From positions 5,582 through 10,721 of the forward strand of contig DJFP01000029.1 in NCBI GenBank assembly GCA_002432565.1: DNA of 5,140 nt, read 5' to 3'. The DNA comes from Flavobacteriales bacterium UBA5869 (GTDB lineage: Bacteria; Bacteroidota; Bacteroidia; Flavobacteriales_D; Crocinitomicaceae). A model generated the notes under the pieces. It was not told where the DNA came from. It ran no database searches and worked only from the letters and a program-made list of their open reading frames with translations. Shown here piece after piece: positions 1-5,140 of the stretch. Positions within the stretch are counted from its first letter, which is position 1. Every line of letters starts with the position of its first letter. The translations under genes and the position numbers were made by a program.

Positions 1-42
1 TTAATCGCGCCCCTACTGTTTTATTTCGGATTTGATTATCTA

Positions 43-1491
43 TTAATAATAAATCAAACGCTGTACTTTTGTAATGTGTTTCGCTAAGCGGATCACTTGT
101 TTTGTGTATCCGAACTCATTGTCATACCATGTATAAAGAACTACATTCTTTCCGTCAGGAGAAACGATTGTAGCATGAGAATCGTAAACCGAACAGCATG
201 TATTTCCGATGATATCGCTGGATACCAATTCCGGATCGTATGAATAGAAGATCTGGTTTACCAAATCACCTTCCAAAGAAGCTGTTCTTACCACGTTGTT
301 TACATCATCAATCGTAGTTCCGTTTTTCAATTCCAGAGAAAGGATTGCCAATGAACCGTTTGGAGTTGGTACACGAACCGCGTTAGCAGTCAATTTGTCT
401 TTCAAATCAGGAATTACTTTTGTTACAGCTGCACCGGCACCCGTTGAAGTAATTACCATATTGATAGCAGCAGAACGTCCGCGACGGGATGATTTGTGCA
501 TGTTATCCAGTAAGTTTTGATCGTTCGTATAAGCGTGAACTGTTTCGATATGACCTTTCACAATTCCGAATGCATCGTTTACTACTTTCAAAATAGGGGA
601 GATTGCATTCGTTGTACAAGAAGCTGCAGAGTAAATCGTTTCGTTCTCAACATCTAAAGTTCCCTGGTTAATACCATAAACAACATTTGGAACTTCTTTA
701 CCTGGTGCAGTCAAAAGCACTTTGGAAACTCCTTTGGAAGCCATGTGTTTTGATAAAGCTTCACGGTTTGTATAAACACCGGTATTATCGATAACCAATG
801 CATTGTTGATGCCGTATTTCGTGTAATCAACTTCTTCCGGATTGGAAGCGTCGATCATGTGAACGATTTGTCCATTGATGATCAGTGTTTTGTTTTCCAA
901 ATCTTCTACAACACTTCCCTTGAAAGCACCGTGAACAGAATCAGAGCGCAACAAAGCAGCACGTTTAACGATGTCTTTATCACTTGCACCACGTGTAACG
1001 ATTGCACGCAGACGCAATTGCTGACCTTTACCTGCTTGTTTGATCAACTCACGGGCAGCCAAACGACCGATACGACCGAAACCGTACAAAACAACATCTC
1101 TTGGTTCAACAGAACCGGAAGCACTGGAGAATTTCCCCAATTTATCAGCAAGGAAAGATGCTTTTGAATCATAAGCACTTCCTTCAGCAATCCATTCGCT
1201 GGATAATTTACCGATATCGATCTTAGCCGGAGCTAAATCCATTTTCAACAATTCTTCTGCCAGAGCAGCTGTTGTTTCAATGTCGATAGGTTTCTTTACA
1301 ACGTTCTTTGCATATTCATGCAAGTTAAGGATCTCAGAAATAGTAATGTCTGTAAGGTGATTACGGAACAAAACCAATTCGATTCCTTTGTCATAAAGCA
1401 ATTCACCAACGTGACTTGACAATTTAACAGCAGCGCGTTCTTTTTGAACGTGCATGTTTAACTCTTTTTCATAGCCTAATGCAGCTTCCAT
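43..1491 (-). CDS. gap: Glyceraldehyde-3-phosphate dehydrogenase, long Bacteroidota form
   Basis: This cytosolic enzyme reversibly oxidises and phosphorylates glyceraldehyde 3-phosphate to 1,3-bisphosphoglycerate in glycolysis/gluconeogenesis. The protein has 482 residues, against about 335 for classical GAPDH. Residues 1-130 are an N-terminal extension I recognise from Bacteroidota GAPDHs. The Rossmann domain starts near 131 with the nucleotide loop YGFGRIGR (136-143). The catalytic domain has SCTTN with nucleophile Cys292, activating His319 in ETVHAYTND, RVPTPNGS (373-380) and WYDNEFGY (455-462). The second strand of the fold reads AIVTR (163-167) where NAD-specific enzymes have AIND, so NADP or dual cofactor use is possible (inference). 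The chosen ATG is the only one after an upstream in-frame TAA, and it preserves the family-like YEKEL segment near the start. No Shine-Dalgarno is visible. The gene lies downstream of rpoD on the same strand but behind a terminator. It appears intact, and the product call is very secure. Confidence 0.97.
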   Translation of the reverse strand: MEAALGYEKELNMHVQKERAAVKLSSHVGELLYDKGIELVLFRNHLTDITISEILNLHEYAKNVVKKPIDIETTAALAEELLKMDLAPAKIDIGKLSSEWIAEGSAYDSKASFLADKLGKFSSASGSVEPRDVVLYGFGRIGRLAARELIKQAGKGQQLRLRAIVTRGASDKDIVKRAALLRSDSVHGAFKGSVVEDLENKTLIINGQIVHMIDASNPEEVDYTKYGINNALVIDNTGVYTNREALSKHMASKGVSKVLLTAPGKEVPNVVYGINQGTLDVENETIYSAASCTTNAISPILKVVNDAFGIVKGHIETVHAYTNDQNLLDNMHKSSRRGRSAAINMVITSTGAGAAVTKVIPDLKDKLTANAVRVPTPNGSLAILSLELKNGTTIDDVNNVVRTASLEGDLVNQIFYSYDPELVSSDIIGNTCCSVYDSHATIVSPDGKNVVLYTWYDNEFGYTKQVIRLAKHITKVQRLIYY

Positions 1492-1548
1492 TCTTAACGG
1501 GTATATTTATTTGTATTTGTTTTCCATTTAATAGCATGTGTATAAAGC

Positions 1549-1584
1549 AAAAAAGGCCGCCCGCGTTAGCAGACAGCCTTTTTT
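1549..1584 (-). terminator. Rho-independent terminator of rpoD
   Basis: Read on the minus strand, an A6 run is followed by GGCTGTCTGC, the loop TAAC, GCGGGCGGCC and a T6 run. All ten inner positions pair, three of them as U:G, and the A6/T6 flanks extend the stem to 16 bp. The U:G pairs would become C:A mismatches in plus-strand RNA, so the element works best for minus-strand transcription. It starts 1 nt after the rpoD stop codon, so it should end the rpoD mRNA and separate it from gap. Confidence 0.9.
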
Positions 1585-1585
1585 C

Positions 1586-2452
1586 TTATCCTAAATATGC
1601 TTTCAATAACTTATTTCGAGACGTGTGTCGAAGACGTCTGATCGCCTTCTCTTTGATTTGCCTTACACGCTCACGCGTCAGGTTAAATTTAGCACCGATC
1701 TCTTCCAGGGTCAAACCGTGGTTCATACCGATTCCGAAGAATAAACGGATAATCTCACGCTCTTTATCTGTCAAAGTGCTCAATGAACGCTCAATCTCTC
1801 TTTGAAGGGACTCAGCCATCAATGCATGGTCAGCTTTCGGGGAATCCGTGTTTGCCATAACATCCATCAATGTACCGCCATCTTCAGAAGAAGAAAGAGG
1901 AGCATCCATAGATACGTGACGACCGGAAACGTTTAAGCTTTCTTTAATTTTATCTTCCGGAACTTCCAAAGCCTCTGCTAATTCTTCCGCTGAAGGAGGT
2001 CTTTCGAATTCTTGTTCCAGTCTTGAAAATGCTTTGTTGATCTTGTTTAAGGAACCAACCTGGTTTAAGGGTAGACGAACAATACGCGCTTGTTCTGCCA
2101 AGGCCTGCAGGATAGATTGACGAATCCACCATACAGCGTAAGAAATGAACTTAAATCCACGCGTTTCGTCAAACTTCTGTGCAGCTTTGATCAAACCTAA
2201 ATTCCCTTCGTTAATTAAATCGGGTAATGTCAATCCTTGATTTTGATACTGTTTTGCTACAGACACGACGAAACGTAAATTTGCACGGGTTAATTTCTCT
2301 AGTGCTCGTTGATCGCCTTGTTTGATTTTTCGCGCCAATTCTACTTCTTCCTCAGCGGTGATTAGCTCTTCTTTACCAATGTCCTGAAGATACTTGTCTA
2401 ACGACTGGCTCTCACGATTGGTAATCGATTTTGTAATCTTAAGTTGTCTCAT
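1586..2452 (-). CDS. rpoD: Primary RNA polymerase sigma factor (sigma-70, RpoD/SigA)
   Basis: This is the housekeeping sigma subunit, which directs RNA polymerase to most promoters. It has 288 residues, far shorter than E. coli RpoD (613). Region 1.1 and the non-conserved insertion are missing, as is usual for Bacteroidota. Region 1.2 is at about 15-48 ([15 protein letters not shown]). Region 2 is at about 50-122, with the core-binding [13 protein letters not shown] (78-90) and the -10 recognition/melting part [15 protein letters not shown] (100-114). Region 3 is at about 125-200. Region 4 is at about 218-276, with the -35 helix-turn-helix [20 protein letters not shown] (247-266). The start at 2452 leaves the short N-terminus typical of the family, and no Shine-Dalgarno precedes it. 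A matching promoter lies upstream and a terminator directly downstream, so the gene is probably monocistronic. Because its promoter is of the class this protein is expected to read, autoregulation is plausible. An alternative group 2 sigma factor is possible but less likely given the complete region 1.2-4 architecture. Confidence 0.96.
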   Translation of the reverse strand: MRQLKITKSITNRESQSLDKYLQDIGKEELITAEEEVELARKIKQGDQRALEKLTRANLRFVVSVAKQYQNQGLTLPDLINEGNLGLIKAAQKFDETRGFKFISYAVWWIRQSILQALAEQARIVRLPLNQVGSLNKINKAFSRLEQEFERPPSAEELAEALEVPEDKIKESLNVSGRHVSMDAPLSSSEDGGTLMDVMANTDSPKADHALMAESLQREIERSLSTLTDKEREIIRLFFGIGMNHGLTLEEIGAKFNLTRERVRQIKEKAIRRLRHTSRNKLLKAYLG

Positions 2453-2494
2453 GTAATGAACTTCGTTTTATAACGATTAATGAAAATCAGGGTG

Positions 2495-2527
2495 CAAAGT
2501 TACGACGAAATGAAAGTGATTTCCAAA
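2495..2527 (-). promoter_or_regulatory. rpoD promoter, Bacteroidota TTTG / TAnnTTTG type
   Basis: On the minus strand, TTTG (2527-2524) is followed after 21 bp by TAACTTTG (2502-2495). This is an exact match to the Bacteroidota -7 consensus TAnnTTTG, with a -33 TTTG at an accepted spacing. Transcription would start near 2488-2490, giving a leader of about 36 nt before the rpoD ATG. The spacing and position are seen in the sequence; activity is inferred. Confidence 0.85.
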
Positions 2528-2528
2528 T

Positions 2529-2577
2529 AAAAAAGGCAGATTTTCAAGAGATTTTCATCTCTCAAAAACCATGCCTT
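2529..2577 (-). terminator. Rho-independent terminator of the HtrA/Deg protease gene
   Basis: On the minus strand, AAGGCA is followed after a one-base bulge by GGTTTTTGAGAGAT, a GAAA loop (GNRA tetraloop), ATCTCTTGAAAATC, TGCCTT and further T residues (a T6 run after TGCC). Allowing G:U pairs, this makes a stem of about 20 bp. Several of those pairs are lost on the plus strand, so the terminator acts on the protease transcript. It lies about 135 bp beyond the protease stop and ends 2 bp before the rpoD -33 element. Confidence 0.88.
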
Positions 2578-2711
2578 AACAATTTTTTTATGTTTAGTCT
2601 ATATTTCAGTGACTTTCCATAAGGATGTTTAATTGGTTCAAACAGTTAAAATGTTTAAAATGAAAATTTTTGGAACTTTTCAAACCTTTTGAATGCTTGA
2701 ACAGTTTTGGG
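2578..2711 (-). other. AT-rich 3' untranslated stretch of the protease gene
   Basis: These 134 bp lie between the protease stop codon and its terminator hairpin. The stretch is rich in A and T and has no credible coding sequence. It contains a short inverted repeat, TTCAAA-CCT-TTTGAA (2679-2693), a near-tandem TTAAAATG/TTTAAAATG (about 2646-2662), and two copies of AACAGTT (2641 and 2700). None of these is long enough to name. The likely role is simply the 3' untranslated region. Confidence 0.5.
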
Positions 2712-4181
2712 CTACAAACCAAAACCAACGTATTCTTTCTTACCGCTTTCAGATACAATCTCCAACAATACACCACCTTTGATGGTGTTTAAAAGTCGTG
2801 TAAGCTGTTCTACCGATTCAACCTGTGTCTGGTTGATTTTTGTAACGATATCACCCTCCGTAAGTCCGCTGGATTTTAGTTTCCCAGGCTCCAGCGTTTT
2901 TAATTTTACCCCGTAGTTGATGTTCAGTTCCTTTTTTTCTTTGGCAGTAAGCTCCGCAAATGTACCTCCCAGAGCGGTTGTTTTGCTCATTTCTTCTTTT
3001 GATTTCAAAACAGTTTCGCCATCCGCAGACCGCAGTAAAATCTCCTTGATGACTTCCGTTCCGTCTTCTGTGCGTAAAGTCAAATTAACCTTGTCACCAG
3101 GTCTTCTTTTCCCGATCTCTTCCTGCAGCGAAGCAACTGAATTTACATCTCTGGATCCGACTTTCAGGATGACCCAGTTTTTCTTTACTCCTGCTTTGTC
3201 AGCGCCACCGTCTTCTGTAACAGAAGAAACAAAAACTCCTCTGGTAGAAGGTAATTTGTTCTTTTCTTTGATTTCCTGGCTGATATCTGAAATCTGAACT
3301 CCCAGGTAAGCGCGCTGTACGATCCCGAAATCGATAATATCGCGCATGACTTTGTTTACCAGGTTCACCGGAACCGCAAAGCTGTAACCTGTGTAAGAAC
3401 CTGTTTGCGAAGCAATAGCTGTGTTGATACCCATCAATTCACCTCTTGTATTTACAAGTGCTCCACCTGAGTTTCCGGGATTTACCGCCGCATCAGTCTG
3501 GATGAATGATTCGATAGGAACATTGGAGTTGCTGGTCCTGTCGGAAAGTAAATTGATATTTCTTGCTTTGGCACTTACAATTCCTGCTGTAACCGTTGAA
3601 GTAAGATTGAAGGGATTTCCAACTGCCAGTACCCATTCTCCAACACGCAGGTCGTCACTGTTCCCGATAGCAATCGGTTTTAATCCCGGAGCATCGATCT
3701 TCAATACGGCAATGTCTGTTGAAGGGTCTGTTCCGATTACAGTTGCCGTGTATTTCGAATTGTCGTTCAGAATGACTTCTATTTCGGAAGCATCCTGGAT
3801 TACGTGGTTGTTGGTTACAATATATCCTTCACTGGAGACAATTACTCCCGAACCGGACCCGCTTCCGTACTGCTTGTATTCACGTCCGCCCGTTCCCGGG
3901 CCGTAAAAGAATTCATAAAACGGATCGCGCTGAACTTGTGTGCGAACTACTTTAGTAGTTACGTGAACTACTGAGTTGATCGTGTTTTCGGAAGCTTCGA
4001 CAAAAGATGCGCCTTCTACCGGGGGCATTCCATTATAAGATACAGTTCTTGCTAAACGATTACCATCAATTACCTGTTCGGAAAGAGGAGCATCGTAGCT
4101 GCGAGATAACAGGAAACCGAAAGCAAATGGAACCATTCCACCAACAATTCCAAGTCCTAGGTATTTCAATGAGTTGTTCAT
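2712..4181 (-). CDS. HtrA/Deg (Do) family envelope serine protease, S1C, two PDZ domains
   Basis: This is a trypsin-fold protease/chaperone that degrades misfolded proteins in the periplasm. It has 489 residues, the usual length for DegP/DegQ. Residues 5-25 form one hydrophobic segment (YLGLGIVGGMVPFAFGFLL). It is a signal peptide or uncleaved anchor with no lipobox. The protease domain spans about 65-280 and carries the catalytic triad His126 (TNNHVI), Asp156 (STDIAVL) and Ser238 (NPGNSGGAL). A DegP-like LA loop (DPFYEFFYG, 86-94) precedes a Gly/Ser-rich strand. PDZ1 is at about 284-385 with carboxylate-binding YLGV (292-295). PDZ2 is at about 415-485 with a regular GL-TEGDIV turn. In PDZ1 the equivalent turn reads KKNWVILKV (333-341), replacing the usual GD with NW. 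The gene is divergent from dapF and ends in its own terminator. Whether it is the DegP, DegQ or DegS counterpart cannot be decided, although two PDZ domains argue against DegS. Confidence 0.95.
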   Translation of the reverse strand: MNNSLKYLGLGIVGGMVPFAFGFLLSRSYDAPLSEQVIDGNRLARTVSYNGMPPVEGASFVEASENTINSVVHVTTKVVRTQVQRDPFYEFFYGPGTGGREYKQYGSGSGSGVIVSSEGYIVTNNHVIQDASEIEVILNDNSKYTATVIGTDPSTDIAVLKIDAPGLKPIAIGNSDDLRVGEWVLAVGNPFNLTSTVTAGIVSAKARNINLLSDRTSNSNVPIESFIQTDAAVNPGNSGGALVNTRGELMGINTAIASQTGSYTGYSFAVPVNLVNKVMRDIIDFGIVQRAYLGVQISDISQEIKEKNKLPSTRGVFVSSVTEDGGADKAGVKKNWVILKVGSRDVNSVASLQEEIGKRRPGDKVNLTLRTEDGTEVIKEILLRSADGETVLKSKEEMSKTTALGGTFAELTAKEKKELNINYGVKLKTLEPGKLKSSGLTEGDIVTKINQTQVESVEQLTRLLNTIKGGVLLEIVSESGKKEYVGFGL

Positions 4182-4213
4182 GACATTAAATTAGTTTATG
4201 CTAAATTTCTACG

Positions 4214-4221
4214 CAATTATA
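4214..4221 (-). promoter_or_regulatory. Possible -7 element for the protease gene
   Basis: TATAATTG on the minus strand matches TAnnTTTG with one mismatch. A start about 7 bp downstream would give a leader of roughly 26 nt before the protease ATG. No TTG or TTTG is present at the expected -33 distance, so the call is weak. Confidence 0.35.
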
Positions 4222-4243
4222 ACAGTAATCGGAGGATGATTGT

Positions 4244-4251
4244 TACTTTTG
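4244..4251 (+). promoter_or_regulatory. Putative -7 element of the dapF promoter
   Basis: TACTTTTG is an exact TAnnTTTG match in the divergent intergenic region. It predicts a start near 4258 and a leader of about 50 nt before the dapF ATG. No clear -33 TTTG is seen 17-23 bp upstream, so the promoter may rely on the -7 element or on an activator. Confidence 0.55.
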
Positions 4252-4299
4252 TGCTGTTAAAGATTGTTAAGCCTGAATAGCTTGTAACTCAATCACAGC

Positions 4300-4305
4300 A
4301 AAGGA
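4300..4305 (+). promoter_or_regulatory. Shine-Dalgarno-like AAAGGA before dapF
   Basis: AAAGGA lies only 3 nt before the dapF ATG. It resembles a ribosome binding site, but the spacing is short and this phylum often starts translation without one. Its contribution is uncertain. Confidence 0.35.
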
Positions 4306-4308
4306 TAT

Positions 4309-5088
4309 ATGAATTTACGGTTTGTAAAATACCAGGGCACGGGGAATGATTTCATCATGATCGATAACCGTTCGGGAGAGTGGGATAATTTATCCATTTC
4401 TACGATACGGAAATTATGTGATCGTCGATTTGGAATTGGTGCAGACGGTCTGATCAAAATAAATAGTGTCGAAGGATACGATTTTGAGGTGGATTATTAC
4501 AATTCGGATGGTTCGAAAAGCTTTTGCGGAAATGGTGCGCGCTGCTCTGTGGCATTTGCCCATGAGTTGGGGTTTACGACTGATTCAGTTTCTTTTATGG
4601 CTATTGACGGAGCGCATGAGGCCCTGAAAAAAAATGGTTTGGTCCATTTGAAAATGAATGATGTGGCGGAAATTGACGATTCTCAAAAGGAATTTGTTTT
4701 AAACACAGGATCACCTCATTTTATCCATTTCACTGAAAATGTACGCGATTTTGATATCCTGGCATACGGAAAACAGATCCGTTATTCCGATAAATACAAA
4801 CAGGAAGGGATCAATGTCAATGCAATTCACCAGCTGGATACTCATTCTTTTGAGATCAGAACGTATGAGCGCGGGGTAGAAGACGAGACCCTGAGCTGTG
4901 GAACCGGAGTTACTGCTGCTGCATTAGCTTTGGGGAGGAAAAATGAAATAACCGGAGATTTTGAATACAAGGTAAAATCACAGGGAGGAGATCTTTCTGT
5001 TAAGTTTAGGACTACGGGCACCGGTTTCACCGATATTTGGCTGATCGGTCCTGCGGAATCCGTTTTTAAAGGAGAAGTGGATGTCTGA
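4309..5088 (+). CDS. dapF: Diaminopimelate epimerase
   Basis: This cytosolic, cofactor-independent epimerase converts LL-diaminopimelate to meso-diaminopimelate, the precursor of lysine and of the peptidoglycan cross-link. The protein has 259 residues, slightly shorter than E. coli DapF (274). It opens with the family signature KYQGTGNDFIMIDNR (7-21). The first half-domain carries NSDGSKSFCGNGARC with catalytic Cys73 (65-79). The second carries ERGVEDETLSCGTG with catalytic Cys197 (187-200). The substrate-contact residues Asn13, Glu187 and Arg188 are present. The two catalytic cysteines in pseudo-symmetric domains are the hallmark of the family. The start is supported because MNLRFVKYQGTGNDF matches the normal N-terminus. 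The gene is divergent from the protease and overlaps the next gene by 8 bp, so those two are probably cotranscribed. It appears complete and undamaged. Confidence 0.97.
   Translation: MNLRFVKYQGTGNDFIMIDNRSGEWDNLSISTIRKLCDRRFGIGADGLIKINSVEGYDFEVDYYNSDGSKSFCGNGARCSVAFAHELGFTTDSVSFMAIDGAHEALKKNGLVHLKMNDVAEIDDSQKEFVLNTGSPHFIHFTENVRDFDILAYGKQIRYSDKYKQEGINVNAIHQLDTHSFEIRTYERGVEDETLSCGTGVTAAALALGRKNEITGDFEYKVKSQGGDLSVKFRTTGTGFTDIWLIGPAESVFKGEVDV
5068..5074 (+). promoter_or_regulatory. Shine-Dalgarno-like AAAGGAG before the gene at 5081
   Basis: AAAGGAG lies 6 nt before the ATG at 5081, inside the last codons of dapF. It is the best ribosome-binding-site match in the window and supports this ATG as a real start, probably coupled to dapF translation. 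Confidence 0.55.
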
Positions 5089-5140
5089 ATTTGACTTTAA
5101 GTTCATTCACAGGGAACTTCCGGACCAATTGCTTCAAAAA
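5081..5140 (+). CDS. 5' end of an unidentified gene, cut by the window edge
   Basis: The first 20 codons are open and read MSEFDFKFIHRELPDQLLQK. The ATG overlaps the end of dapF by 8 bp in another frame and is preceded by AAAGGAG at a 6-nt spacing. The overlap suggests translational coupling and membership of the dapF operon. The visible residues are polar and contain no signal peptide or diagnostic motif, so no family can be assigned. A GNAT-type acetyltransferase or a PLP enzyme are guesses I would not defend. The gene continues to the right of the window. Confidence 0.6.
   Translation, partial: MSEFDFKFIHRELPDQLLQK

Noticed and set aside
1..42. Possible end of another gene, because the window starts with TTA (TAA on the minus strand)
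   Set aside because: There is no start codon or recognisable coding signal in 42 bp. It is treated as gap 3' flank with no visible hairpin.
859..1167. 102-codon open frame on the plus strand
   Set aside because: It is antisense to the GAPDH Rossmann domain, and its composition is typical of a shadow frame.
1950..2132. 60-codon open frame on the minus strand inside rpoD
   Set aside because: It is out of frame with well-conserved sigma regions 2.4-3 and has no independent evidence.
2606..2613. Plus-strand TATATTTC as a -7 promoter element
   Set aside because: It has one mismatch to TAnnTTTG, no -33 partner was recognised, and the only gene it could serve downstream is on the opposite strand.
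2679..2693. Inverted repeat TTCAAA-CCT-TTTGAA as an operator or second terminator
   Set aside because: It is only 6 A/T-rich base pairs with no T-tract, which is expected by chance in such AT-rich DNA.
2917..3297. 126-codon open frame on the plus strand
   Set aside because: It is antisense to the PDZ1 region of the protease. Its serine- and phenylalanine-rich translation is what the complement of Lys/Glu-rich codons gives.
3421..3906. 161-codon open frame on the plus strand
   Set aside because: It lies wholly opposite the protease-domain codons of the HtrA gene. Its translation has no recognisable motif, and it has no promoter or start signal of its own.
4182..4308. Riboswitch or lysine-responsive leader before dapF
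   Set aside because: The intergenic region is only 127 bp and the predicted leader about 50 nt, which is too short for the lysine riboswitch. No hairpin/T-tract attenuator is visible.

Overview
The window looks like core chromosome of a member of the Bacteroidota, probably a flavobacterium-like organism of moderate GC content. Three things point that way. The rpoD gene sits behind a TTTG / TAnnTTTG promoter, the Bacteroidota housekeeping type. The sigma factor is the short form (288 residues) with region 1.1 and the non-conserved insertion missing. The glyceraldehyde-3-phosphate dehydrogenase carries the roughly 130-residue N-terminal extension I know from this phylum. Most starts also lack a Shine-Dalgarno sequence. 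The assignment rests on recalled family features, not on a search.

Layout: three genes lie head to tail on the minus strand. Reading along that strand they are an HtrA/Deg-family envelope serine protease (2712-4181), the primary sigma factor rpoD (1586-2452) and a long-form GAPDH (43-1491). On the plus strand, divergent from the protease, are dapF (4309-5088) and the first 20 codons of a further gene (5081 to the window end) that overlaps the dapF stop by 8 bp.

Regulation: although the minus-strand genes are collinear, they look separately transcribed. A strong hairpin plus T-tract ends the protease transcript (2529-2577), and the rpoD promoter begins 2 bp beyond it. A second hairpin (1549-1584) starts 1 nt after the rpoD stop. 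This leaves gap only 57 bp of upstream DNA, with no convincing promoter match. Both hairpins contain G:U pairs that form only in minus-strand RNA, which fixes their direction. A TAnnTTTG match lies upstream of dapF and a weaker one upstream of the protease.

Functions: the genes are housekeeping and not one pathway. They cover envelope protein quality control, global transcription initiation, central carbon metabolism, and meso-diaminopimelate supply for lysine and peptidoglycan. I see no mobile element, CRISPR array, tRNA, rRNA, phage gene or clear sign of a new system. The points worth a second look are the GAPDH cofactor pocket and extension, an altered loop in the first PDZ domain of the protease, and the compact terminator/promoter arrangement.
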